This document shows positions 24,617 to 33,540 of a stretch of 64,000 nucleotides of DNA, piece after piece. The DNA comes from Megalopta genalis (Eukaryota; Arthropoda; Insecta; Hymenoptera; Halictidae). Below the pieces are notes generated by a model, which was given only the letters and a program-made list of their open reading frames with translations, made no database searches and was not told where the DNA came from. The stretch is taken from the NCBI RefSeq assembly GCF_051020955.1, contig NW_027476676.1:1-64000 (forward strand). The letters are read 5' to 3'. Position numbers and translations under genes: made by a program. Numbering within the stretch: position 1 is the first letter of the stretch; the number at the start of each line of letters is the position of its first letter.

Positions 24617-27600
24617 TCAAAGGCTTCTGTGTACAGCGTCGTAGCGAGCCAAGCGGTTAACGTGTACGATCTTCGGTTTCGACTTCGGAGAACGAGTTAC
24701 ACGATAAATAATGTCGTTCAGGCGGTCCTGTACCACATAAGGACCTTCCCACGCGGACTGCAACTTGGGACATTTTCCTTTCGTCCTTCGTGGTTGGAAC
24801 AGCCATACTTTCTCGCCTGTAGCAAACGTAATTGAATTAGCGTAAACATCATACCAAGATTTCATTTTGTCTCCGCTAATTCTCAGTCTCTGGCGAATAA
24901 ATTCATGAATTTTAGCCAGTCTGATACGCGTTTGCTGAACAAACTCGTCCTCCTCATATCTTGATTCAGGCGGGAGTCCTCTCTGAAGATCCATTGGAAG
25001 TCGAAGCTCTCTACCAGTGAGAATCATCGATGGACTGTTCTTCATTGTCTCGTGTCTGCTTGAGCGATAGGATAGTAAAAATAACGGTATCCAATCGTCC
25101 CAATCCCGTTGATGATCCGCTACAAACATTGACAAATACTGCAGCAGAGTCCGAATCAACCTCTCCACGAGCCCATCAGATTGTGGATGCAAAGGAGTAG
25201 TGCGAGTCTTCTTAATACCAAGCAGCACCATCAACCGCTTGAAGACCGCCGACTCAAAATTTCTCCCCTGATCCGAATGAAGTTCCAACGGTACGCCATG
25301 ACGACTTACAACTTCTGTAAGAAGGGCCTTCGCAACAGTCGTCGCGCGCTGGTCCGGCAACGGAACTACCTCCGGCCATTTCGTAAAATAATCCACAACG
25401 ACCAGCGCATACTTGTTACCAGCCGCAGACTTCGGAAACGGTCCCACAATGTCGAGCGCTACCCTTTCAAACGGTGCCCCGACATTATAAATCTTGAGAG
25501 GTCCATGTCCCCTCTCCCTCGGACCTTTCCTTGCGACACAAGTATTACATCGACGGCACCAGTCTTCCACATCCTTGCGATTATCAGGCCAGTAAAACTT
25601 TCGACGTACCCTGTCCAGAGTTTTGTTCACTCCGAAATGGCCACCCGCCGGTGTATCATGACAATCTGTCATCACCGAGCTTACCATTTCTCTTGGAACC
25701 ATCAGTAACCACTTGTTACTTTTTCCATCAGGGGATTCCCACTTACGAAACAGTAGATCCTCGTACACTTCCAAGGAATCCCAGATTGATACGAGATATT
25801 TAATTCTCGTATTCCTGTCCGAAATCTCCTGCCAATCGGGCCTGCTACCCTCTTTTTTTCTTGACAGGATGAAACCAATTTCTTCATCCTCCTCCTGTTT
25901 TCTCCTCCACTCTTCAAAATCAAATGTTTCGCAGAGTGTCCGCAGAACTACGTCTCCATTTTCTTCCGTCTTCTCCTCCAGGCGCTTGCATCGCGCACAA
26001 TCCTGCGATTCGCAAGGCCTGCGAGAAAGACCGTCCGCGTTCTGATGGAGTCTTCCTTCCCGGTGTTTCACCTCAAAGTCATATCCCTGAATCCGCTCGA
26101 TCCAACGTGCTACCTGTCCTTCCGGATTCTTGAAAGACAGCAACCAACGTAAAGCAGCGTGATCGGTCCTCAGAAGGAATCTACGCCCATAAAGGTAATG
26201 ATGAAAATGTTCAATAGATTTCACTATCGCTAATAGTTCCTTCCGAGTAACGCAATAATTCTTCTCAGCTTTTCCTAGCGTCTTGGAGAAGTAGGCGATT
26301 ACTCTCTCCCGACCTTGCTGAATTTGAGAAAGAACTGCTCCAATTGCAAAATTTGAGGCATCCGTGTCCAAAATGAATTCTGTATTAACCGACGGATAAG
26401 AAAGAATGGGTGACTCCATCAATTTCCTTTTTAAATCCTCGAACGAATGTTCCGCTTCTTCCGTCCACACGAAGATTTTCTCGTTCTCGGTCAAACGATG
26501 TAAGGGCTTCGCAATATCGGCGAAATTTTTAACAAACTTCCGATAATAAGTGCAAAGACCCAGGAAACTCTTCAACTCGGTCTTATTCTTCGGCACCGGC
26601 CAATTCTTTACTGCATCCAATTTTTCAGGATCAGTTTGTACACCCATCTCGGATACTACGTGTCCAAGATATTTCACTTCTTTGCAGAAGAAATTACACT
26701 TCTTCGGGCTCATCAGCAAGCAAGCTTTCCTTAGGCGAGCAAGTACCTTCCGCAGACGTTGTACTTCCTGTTCAAAACTTCTACCGAAAATTATGATGTC
26801 GTCGAGGTATACCAAACAAATCTTCCAGTTTAAGCCTCTTAAGATGTTGTTCATTAGACGTTCAAAGGTAGCTGGTGCGTTACAAAGACCAAATGGCATG
26901 ACTTTGAACTGCCATAATCCAGTACCCACACAAAAGGCAGTCTTTTCCTTATGTACAGGATCCATGGATATCTGCCAATATCCACTTTGTAAGTCGATAG
27001 TCGAGAACCAACAGGAGCCATCCAAAGCGTCCAGCGTATCTTCTATCCTTGGAAGGGGGTACGAATCTTTCTTGGTGATATTGTTCAGACGCCTGTAATC
27101 CACGCAAAATCTGATGGACCCGTCCTTCTTCTTGACCAATACCACGGGTGAAGACCAGGGGCTTTGAGACTTTTCTATGACTCCTTGTCGTTCCATTTTC
27201 GACAATAATTCATCTACTTCTGAACGTCGATGAAGAGGTAATCGTCGGGGTGCCTGTTTTATGGGAAGACTGTCACCGGTATCTATCTTGTGACATACTA
27301 CGTCACATTTTCCCACCTCTTCGGAATCTTTCGCAAAAACATCTGCAAATTCCGTCAATAACTCGGCAAAAGTTTTCTTTTGCTCTGCGGACAGGTTTAT
27401 AGAACATCTCTGATGAAGATCCTGAAGATGATCCGGTACTAATGTATTCCTGTTTTTCTTTATCTCCTTCGTAGCCGAATCTTCTCCATACTTCAGCAAC
27501 GGCACTTGCATTCCTTTCAAATGAAGAACCTCGTTTGTAAAGTCTAGTTGACAGGCATGCTTTTTAAGAAATTCGATTCCTAAAATGCATTCTTCCATCA

Positions 27601-28003
27601 TACTGACGAAGAAGAACTCTTCTTCGGTCTCGACTTCTCCAATAGAAACAGGTAGATGCTTTTTACCAAAAATCGGTAATCTCTGACCGGAGACTGAAAA
27701 AATCTTCACTCCTGTCATGCTCGCCGAACTATTCTGCCTTGTAGCATAAGTTTCCCGTAGAAGGTTAACCGATGAGCCCGTGTCCAAGATGATTTTCCTT
27801 TTCTTCGCTCCAACGATGCCTTCGACGAAGAAAATCCCTCGCTGAATAGGTTCCAAACGCAGCACGACAGGGGGAAAAACGGAAGATGAAGTCGGACTAT
27901 CCCCCATTATACCGACTTCTTGAAGTTTCCCTGCGAAGTCTCCTTCCTTATTTTCTTTAAACAATCCCGCTGGAGGTGGCCCTTTTTTCCACAGCTCCAG
28001 CAA
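24617..28003 (-). CDS. pol: Pol polyprotein: protease, reverse transcriptase, RNase H, integrase
   Basis: Open frame of 1128 codons in the -1 frame relative to gag. The 28003 codon is TTG and only marks the open frame, which really opens after a TGA at 28039-28037. The first ATG is at 27907. Counting 28003 as residue 1: aspartic protease DTG at 74-76 with ILG at 140-142; reverse transcriptase with D337 in the STIDLQSGYW block, MPFGLCNAPATF at 369-380 and YLDD at 399-402; RNase H with D548, E589 and D614; integrase zinc-binding residues H782, H789, C819, C822; integrase catalytic D851, D911, E947 with exactly 35 residues between the last two; and a C-terminal GPY/F-like module with GPY at 1087-1089. 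It ends at TGA 24619-24617. Every catalytic residue I looked for is present, so the polyprotein may be functional. No chromodomain or dUTPase is seen. Only the exact start is uncertain. Confidence 0.95.
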   Translation of the reverse strand: MLELWKKGPPPAGLFKENKEGDFAGKLQEVGIMGDSPTSSSVFPPVVLRLEPIQRGIFFVEGIVGAKKRKIILDTGSSVNLLRETYATRQNSSASMTGVKIFSVSGQRLPIFGKKHLPVSIGEVETEEEFFFVSMMEECILGIEFLKKHACQLDFTNEVLHLKGMQVPLLKYGEDSATKEIKKNRNTLVPDHLQDLHQRCSINLSAEQKKTFAELLTEFADVFAKDSEEVGKCDVVCHKIDTGDSLPIKQAPRRLPLHRRSEVDELLSKMERQGVIEKSQSPWSSPVVLVKKKDGSIRFCVDYRRLNNITKKDSYPLPRIEDTLDALDGSCWFSTIDLQSGYWQISMDPVHKEKTAFCVGTGLWQFKVMPFGLCNAPATFERLMNNILRGLNWKICLVYLDDIIIFGRSFEQEVQRLRKVLARLRKACLLMSPKKCNFFCKEVKYLGHVVSEMGVQTDPEKLDAVKNWPVPKNKTELKSFLGLCTYYRKFVKNFADIAKPLHRLTENEKIFVWTEEAEHSFEDLKRKLMESPILSYPSVNTEFILDTDASNFAIGAVLSQIQQGRERVIAYFSKTLGKAEKNYCVTRKELLAIVKSIEHFHHYLYGRRFLLRTDHAALRWLLSFKNPEGQVARWIERIQGYDFEVKHREGRLHQNADGLSRRPCESQDCARCKRLEEKTEENGDVVLRTLCETFDFEEWRRKQEEDEEIGFILSRKKEGSRPDWQEISDRNTRIKYLVSIWDSLEVYEDLLFRKWESPDGKSNKWLLMVPREMVSSVMTDCHDTPAGGHFGVNKTLDRVRRKFYWPDNRKDVEDWCRRCNTCVARKGPRERGHGPLKIYNVGAPFERVALDIVGPFPKSAAGNKYALVVVDYFTKWPEVVPLPDQRATTVAKALLTEVVSRHGVPLELHSDQGRNFESAVFKRLMVLLGIKKTRTTPLHPQSDGLVERLIRTLLQYLSMFVADHQRDWDDWIPLFLLSYRSSRHETMKNSPSMILTGRELRLPMDLQRGLPPESRYEEDEFVQQTRIRLAKIHEFIRQRLRISGDKMKSWYDVYANSITFATGEKVWLFQPRRTKGKCPKLQSAWEGPYVVQDRLNDIIYRVTRSPKSKPKIVHVNRLARYDAVHRSL
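27905..27909 (-). promoter_or_regulatory. Overlapping gag stop and pol-frame start, TAATG
   Basis: The gag stop TAA (27909-27907) shares its last A with an ATG (27907-27905) in the pol frame. TAATG junctions support stop-and-restart translation in some viruses and non-LTR retrotransposons. Starting here would give a Pol of 1096 residues that keeps the whole protease core. Confidence 0.5.
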
Positions 28004-29118
28004 TGCGGCAACTCCCGTTGATGTCCAACCACTCGTTCAGAATGCCGTTCAGCCGCACGTTCCAGCATTCCCTCGGAAGTAAAGGGACGTTTTAAATTCC
28101 GTTCAATCGTTTGTGTTTTTTGAGAGCTTAATTTATTGAGAGCTTCCATCTCTAGAGCTCTGGTCACCGTAGCTCTAAGAGATGTAAGACTTTCATATCT
28201 CAACATTCTCTTCATCTCTTCATTGGCCAACGCCGTCACAAACTGAGATGCGGCCAAACGATCCCGAACATCCATTGGACATTCAGAGAAAGCACATTGC
28301 GCCAGCCTCTCAATCTCCGTGGCCAATGCAAAAATTGACTCCCCTTGCCGCTGTTTATAATTTTGAAAAAGAACGTAATTTAGCTTCGAAAAGTTTTTTT
28401 GACCAAACCGAAACTCGATTGCCGAAACTATTTCTTTGAAGTCGAAATACTTATCGGCGGGAAGAGAAGTCAGTACTCCTCGAGCCGGACCATCCAACGA
28501 AGCAATTAAAGCCGCAGCTTTCTTTGCTTCGTCCCAGCCATTTACATTCGCGACCATTTCAAATTGAATTCGGTACTCATCCCATGACGTGGAACCGTCA
28601 TAACGTGTCGGCTTCACGGAATATCCTAATCCAGTTTCGAAGCGTGTAGATTCACGACACGCAGGCAAGGATGGCACCGACTGTGAAGCAAATACAGGAA
28701 CACTCGGAGCAAAAGGTACACTCGCGTTATATACACTATTAACATTATTTACAGCAGTGCCCGCACTATTTACACGCGCCTCCGAGTGTTCCACAGACGA
28801 GAATGCCGCAGAATTTAAGAAAGAATATCGCAATGAATCCGATAGCACCTGGCATTGGTTCTCGATCCTTGCTATCCTCTCTTCCATGCGAGCCTCTCGT
28901 TCGGACGCAGCAGCCTGTTCCCGTTCCTCGCGCTGAAGCCTGTCCGCTTCCAGTCGCGCCTCGAACTGCCTCTGCTGCTCCTGCAGTTGCTCGCATAATT
29001 CTTGTCGGAGGTTTGAAAACAGGATCTCCAATGCCGGCGTGACATTTTCGATCGATTCTTCGATCCCGGACGAGCCCCCAATGTTACGAATTACAACACT
29101 TCTCCCGCGTCGCGGCAT
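27907..29118 (-). CDS. gag: Gag polyprotein of the retrotransposon (403 aa), started inside the 5' LTR
   Basis: Structural protein expected to form the cytoplasmic particle and bind the element's RNA. I start it at the first true ATG, 29118-29116. The frame opens further upstream to a GTG at 29139, but that is not a eukaryotic start. Residues ~31-95 are rich in Glu, Gln and Arg and look like a coiled coil. Residues ~115-155 are Ser/Ala/Val/Asn-rich linker. Residues ~170-330 resemble the capsid-like region of Ty3/gypsy Gag, with a Trp at 179 and the run LDGPARGVL. The C-terminus has one CCHC zinc knuckle: C373, C376, H381, C386 (CX2CX4HX4C), followed by a basic tail. The first 12 codons lie in the LTR, and the next codons run through the primer site. 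The stop TAA (27909-27907) overlaps an ATG in the pol frame. No internal stop or frameshift is seen. Confidence 0.92.
   Translation of the reverse strand: MPRRGRSVVIRNIGGSSGIEESIENVTPALEILFSNLRQELCEQLQEQQRQFEARLEADRLQREEREQAAASEREARMEERIARIENQCQVLSDSLRYSFLNSAAFSSVEHSEARVNSAGTAVNNVNSVYNASVPFAPSVPVFASQSVPSLPACRESTRFETGLGYSVKPTRYDGSTSWDEYRIQFEMVANVNGWDEAKKAAALIASLDGPARGVLTSLPADKYFDFKEIVSAIEFRFGQKNFSKLNYVLFQNYKQRQGESIFALATEIERLAQCAFSECPMDVRDRLAASQFVTALANEEMKRMLRYESLTSLRATVTRALEMEALNKLSSQKTQTIERNLKRPFTSEGMLERAAERHSERVVGHQRELPHCWSCGKKGHLQRDCLKKIRKETSQGNFKKSV
27982..27988 (-). promoter_or_regulatory. Candidate -1 frameshift heptamer A AAA AAG
   Basis: In the gag frame the codons are GGA AAA AAG GGC, so A AAA AAG is correctly phased for a -1 slip, and the pol frame is the -1 frame and open here. 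It lies between the second Cys and the His of the Gag zinc knuckle, so a shifted product would lack the knuckle's last two ligands. I did not find an obvious downstream stem by eye. Confidence 0.5.
29063..29080 (-). promoter_or_regulatory. Primer-binding site, tRNA-Pro type (18 nt)
   Basis: One base after the 5' LTR the minus strand reads TGGGGGCTCGTCCGGGAT. The opening TGG pairs with the CCA tail of a tRNA. The rest matches, from memory, the 18-nt site known to pair with the 3' end of tRNA-Pro. It would prime minus-strand DNA synthesis. It is also translated, because the gag frame runs through it (…N-I-G-G-S-S-G-I…). Confidence 0.9.
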
Positions 29119-29124
29119 TTTATT
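29119..29124 (-). terminator. Polyadenylation signal AATAAA in the 5' LTR copy, abutting the gag ATG
   Basis: The minus strand reads AATAAAATG, so the signal ends exactly where the gag start codon begins. In the 5' LTR it would have to be ignored or lie close to the cap. Confidence 0.6.
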
Positions 29125-29151
29125 TACAATAGAGAACACGAACTATAATAC

Positions 29152-29157
29152 AACTGA
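29152..29157 (-). promoter_or_regulatory. Possible initiator TCAGTT in the 5' LTR
   Basis: The minus strand has TCAGTT, which fits the arthropod initiator consensus TCAKTY. Starting at its A (29155) would give a 5' untranslated leader of only 36 nt before the gag ATG and would put the AATAAA in the repeated R region. No clear TATA box at the usual distance was found. This is inference from a short motif. Confidence 0.35.
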
Positions 29158-29315
29158 ATTAGAATATGTTAGAGATCTTCGAATTAGATGGTGTTGATCG
29201 CTGGACGGTCCGATCCCGACTCTCCGATTGTCCGTTGATAAAACACCTCCGTGGCAACCCCTCTCTTCTATTTTTCTTTAAGGAGTTGCTCACAACAGGG
29301 CAGTTTCACATTACA

Positions 29316-29338
29316 GCGACTTGATTTGGACAAGTCGC
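29316..29338. other. 8-bp stem near the outer edge of the 5' LTR
   Basis: GCGACTTG, loop ATTTGGA, then CAAGTCGC pair perfectly. In the 3' LTR copy (23869-23891) the last base is T, which breaks the closing pair as DNA but leaves a G-U pair in RNA. Confidence 0.55.
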
Positions 29339-29345
29339 CGTAACA

Positions 29346-29349
29346 ATAT
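29346..29349. repeat. Target-site duplication ATAT (right copy)
   Basis: Second copy of ATAT, immediately followed by GATATAGC, which completes the satellite monomer that was split by the insertion. Confidence 0.93.
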
Positions 29350-29519
29350 GATATAGCTTCAATTACTTGTGATATACATGATTTATCTTCAACAGCATGC
29401 GAAACAAACGAGTTAGCTTCAAATCCAAGCGAAACACATGAGTTATATTCAAATCAATGCGAAGTTGAAAGCTTAGCTTCAAATCCATGGGAATCAAATG
29501 GTTTAGCTTCAAATACATG

Positions 29520-32500
29520 TGATATACATGATTTAGCTTCAACAGCAAGCGAAACAAACGAGTTCGATTCAAATCCATGCGGAACACATGATTTAGCTTG
29601 AAATCAATGCGAAGTGGAAGGCTTATCTTCGAATCCATGCGAAACGAATAGTTTAGCTTCAAATGCTTGTGATATACATGATTCAGCTTCAACTGCATGC
29701 GAAACAAACGAGTTAGCTTCAAATCCATGTGAAACACATGATTTGGATTCAAATACTTGTGATACACTTGATTTAGCTTCAACAGCATGCGAAATAAACG
29801 AGTTAGCTTCAAGTCCAAACGAAAAACATGATTTAGCATCAATTCAACGCGAAGTTGATGGCTTAGCTTCAAATCCATGCCAAACGAATGATTTAGCTTC
29901 AAATCAATGCGAATTAGAAGGGTTATCTTCGAATCCATGCGAAACATATGAAATAGCTTCAAATACTTGTGACATACATGATTTAGCTTCAACAGCATGC
30001 GAAAGAAACGAGTTAGCTTCAAATTCATGCGAACACATGATTTAGCTTCAAATCAATGCGAAGTAGGAGGCTTATCTTCGAATCCATGCGAATCAAATGG
30101 TTTTGCTTCAAATACTTGTGATATACATGATTCAGCTTCAACTGCATGCGAAACAAACGAGTTAGCTTCAAATCCATGCGAAACATATGATATATCATCT
30201 AATCAATGCGAAGTAGAAGGCTGATCTTCGAATCCATGCGAAGCAAATGGATTGGCTTCAAATACTTGTGATACACTTGATTTATCTTCAACAGCATGCG
30301 AAACAAACGAGTTAGATTCTAATCCATGCGAAACACATGATTTAGCTTCAAATCAATGCGAAGCAGAAGGCTTATCTTCGAATCCATGCGAAACAAATGG
30401 ATTAGCTTCATATACTTGTGATATACATGATTTAGCTTCAACAGCATACGAAATAAACGAGTTAGATTCAAATTCATGCGAAACACATGATTTAACTTCA
30501 AATCAATGCGAAGTAGGAGGGTTATCTTCGAATCCATGCGAAACAAATGGTTTAGTTTCAAATACTTGTGATATACATGATTTAGCTTCAACTGCATGCG
30601 AAAATAACGAGTTAAGCTTAAAATCCATGCGGAAAACATGATTTAGCCGTAAATCAATGTGAAGTAGAAGGCAGATCTTCGAATCCATGCGTAACAAATG
30701 GTTTAGCTTCAAATACTTGTGATATACATGATTTAGCTTAAACAGCATGCGAAACAAACGAGGTAGCTTCAAATCCATGCGAACACATGATCTAGCTTCA
30801 AATCAATGCGAAGTAGGTGGCTTATCTTCGAATCCATGCGAAACAAATGGTTTAGCTTCAAATACTTGTGATATGCATGATTTAGCTTCAACAGAATGCG
30901 AAACAAACGAGTTAGCTTCAAATCCATGCGAAACGCATGATTTACCATCTAATAAATGCGAAGTAGAAGGCTGATCTTCGAATCCATGCGAAGCAAATGG
31001 TTTGGCTTCAAATACTTGTGATACACTTGATTTAGATTGAACAGAATGCGAAACAAACGAGGTAGCTTCAAGTCCATGCGAACACATGGTTTAGCTTCAA
31101 ATCAATGCGAGGTAGGAGGCTTATCTTCGAATCCATGCGAAACAAATTGTTTAACTTCAAATACTTGTGATATACATGATTTAGCTTCAACAGCAAAAGA
31201 AACAAACGAGTTCGATTCAAATCCATGCGGAACACATAATTTAGCTTGAAATCAATGCGAAGTGGAAGGCTTATCTTCGAATCCATGCGAAACGAATAGT
31301 TTAGCTTCAAATGCTTGTGATATACATGATTCAGCTTCAACTGCATGCGAAACAAACGAGTTAGCTTCAAATCCATGTGAAACACATGATTTGGATTCAA
31401 ATACTTGTGATACACTTGATTTAGCTTCAACAGCATGCGAAATAAAGGAGTTAGCTTCAAGTCCAAACGAAAAACATGATTTAGCATCAATTCAACGCGA
31501 AGCTGATGGCTTAGCTTCAAATCCATGCGAAACGAATGATTTAGCTTCAAATCAATGCGAATTAGAAGGGTTATCTTCGAATCCATGCGAAACATATGAA
31601 ATAGCTTCAAATACTTGTGATATACATGATTTAGCTTCAACAGCATGCGAAAGAAACGAGTTAGCTTCAAATCCATGCGAACACATGATTTAGCTTCAAA
31701 TCAATGCGAAGTAGGAGGCTTATCTTCGAATCCATGCGAATCAAATGGTTTAGCTTCAAATACTTGTGATATACATGATTCAGCTTCAACTGCATGCGAA
31801 ACAAACGAGTTAGCTTCAAATCCATGCGAAACATATGATTTATCATCTAATCAATGCGAAGTAGAAGGCTGATCTTCGAATCCATGCGAAGCAAGTGGAT
31901 TGGCTTCAAATACTTGTGATACACTTGATTTATCTTCAACAGCATGCGAAACAAACGAGTTAGATTCTAATCCATGCGAAACACATGATTTAGCTTCAAA
32001 TCAATGCGAAGCAGAAGGCTTATATTCGAATCCATGCGAAACAAATGGATTAGCTTCATATACTTGTGATATACATGATTTAGCTTCAACAGCATACGAA
32101 ATAAACGAGTTAGATTCAAATTCATGCGAAACGGATGATTTACCATCTAATAAATGCGAAGTAGAAGGGTTATCTTCGAATCCATGCGAAACAAATGGTT
32201 TAGTTTCAAATACTTGTGATATACATGATTTAGCTTCAACTGCATGCGAAAAAAACGAGTTTGCTTAAAATCCATGCGGAACACATGATTTAGCCGTAAA
32301 TCAATGCGAAGTAGAAGGCAGATCTTCGAATCCATGCGTAACAAATGGTTTAGCTTCAAATACTTGTGATATACATGATTTAGCTTAAACAGCATGCGAA
32401 ACAAACGAGGTAGCTTCAAATCCATGCGAACACATGATTTAGCTTCAAATCAATGCGAAGTAGGAGGCTTATCTTCGAATCCATGCGAAACAAATTGTTT

Positions 32501-33540
32501 AGCTTCAGATAATTGTGATATGCATGATTTAGCTTCAACAGAATGCGAAACAAACGAGTTAGCTTCAAATCCATGTGAAACACATGATTTGGATCCAATA
32601 CTTGTGATACACTTGATTTAGCTTCAACAGCATGCGAAATAAAGGAGTTAGCTTCAAGTCCAAACGAAAAACATGATTTAGCAGCAATTCAACGCGAAGT
32701 TGATGGCTTAGCTTCAAATCCATGCGAAACGAATGATTTAGCTTCAAATCAATGCGAATTAGAAGGGTTATCTTCGAATCCATGCGAAACATATGAAATA
32801 GCTTCAAATACTTGTGATATACATGATTTAGCTTCAACAGCATGCGAAAGAAACGAGTTAGCTTCAAATCCATGCGAACACATGATTTAGCTTCAAATCA
32901 ATGCGAAGTAGGAGGCTTATCTTCGAATCCATGCGAATCAAATGGTTTAGCTTCAAATACTTGTGATATACATGATTCAGCTTCAACTGCATGCGAAGCA
33001 AACGAGTTAGCTTCAAATCCATGCGAAACATATGATTTATCATCTAATCAATGCGAAGTAGAAGGCTGATCTTCGAATCCATGCGAAGCAAATGGATTGG
33101 CTTCAAATACTTGTGATACACTTGATTTATCTTCAACAGCATGCGAAACAAACGAGTTAGATTCTAATCCATGCGAAACACATGATTTAGCTTCAAATCA
33201 ATGCGAAGCAGAAGGCTTATCTTCGAATCCATGCGAAACAAATGGATTAGCTTCATATACTTGTGATATACATGATTTAGCTTCAACAGCATACGAAAAA
33301 AACGAGTTAAGCTTAAAATCCATGCGGAAAACATGATTTAGCCGTAAATCAATGCGAAGTAGAAGGCTGATCTTCGAATCCATGCGTAACAAATGGTTTA
33401 GCTAGAAATACTTGTGATATACATGATTTAGCTTAAACAGCATGCGAAACAAACGAGGTAGCTTCAAATCCATGCGAACACATGATTTAGCTTCAAATCA
33501 ATGCGAAGTAGGTGGCTCATCTTCGAATCCATGCGAAACA
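29520..33540. repeat. Triplicated block beside the retrotransposon (offsets 1648 and ~1197)
   Basis: Landmarks at 29614, 29997 and 30252 recur at 31262, 31645 and 31900 (offset 1648). The last two recur again at 32842 and 33097 (offset 1197). The third copy lacks part of the unit. The retrotransposon is not included in the duplicated block. Confidence 0.75.

Larger units (their letters stand above)
23635..29345 (-). mobile_element. Ty3/gypsy-type LTR retrotransposon, full length, apparently intact
   Basis: A 5711-bp element with two 264-bp LTRs, each starting TGTTACG and ending CGTAACA, flanked by the 4-bp duplication ATAT. Removing the element and one ATAT restores GAAACATATGATATAGC, which occurs uninterrupted elsewhere in the array (for example near 22039). 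Reading on the minus strand the order is 5' LTR, tRNA-Pro primer site, gag, pol, an untranslated tail, polypurine tract, 3' LTR. Protease, reverse transcriptase, RNase H, then integrase is the Ty3/gypsy order; Ty1/copia has integrase first. The LTRs differ at three positions (23667/29114, 23756/29203, 23891/29338), about 1.1%, so the insertion is young relative to the array. No chromodomain and no env ORF were recognised. I could not assign a clade without a tree. Confidence 0.96.
29082..29345 (-). repeat. 5' LTR of the retrotransposon (264 bp)
   Basis: It lies at the high-coordinate end because the element is on the minus strand. It has terminal TG...CA within a 7-bp inverted end, TGTTACG/CGTAACA. 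It contains an 8-bp stem near its upstream edge, an initiator-like TCAGTT, the signal AATAAA, and the first good gag ATG (29118-29116) 37 nt before its end. It is identical to the other LTR except at 29114 (G), 29203 (G) and 29338 (C). Confidence 0.96.

Noticed and set aside
24551..24835. Plus-strand ORF over the end of pol
   Set aside because: It lies antisense to the conserved integrase tail and shows no recognisable domain.
25181..27098. Several plus-strand ORFs (25181-25708, 25713-26045, 26550-27098)
   Set aside because: All are shadows of the pol frame on the opposite strand.
27908..28003. Pol start at 28003
   Set aside because: The codon is TTG. Pol is better explained by a frameshift near 27982 or by the ATG at 27907.
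28766..29081. Minus-strand ORFs 28766-28996 and 28872-29081 in other frames of gag
   Set aside because: They overlap the Glu/Arg-rich coiled-coil part of gag, whose composition keeps other frames open. No domain is recognised.
29119..29139. Gag start at 29139
   Set aside because: The codon there is GTG. The first ATG in frame is at 29118.
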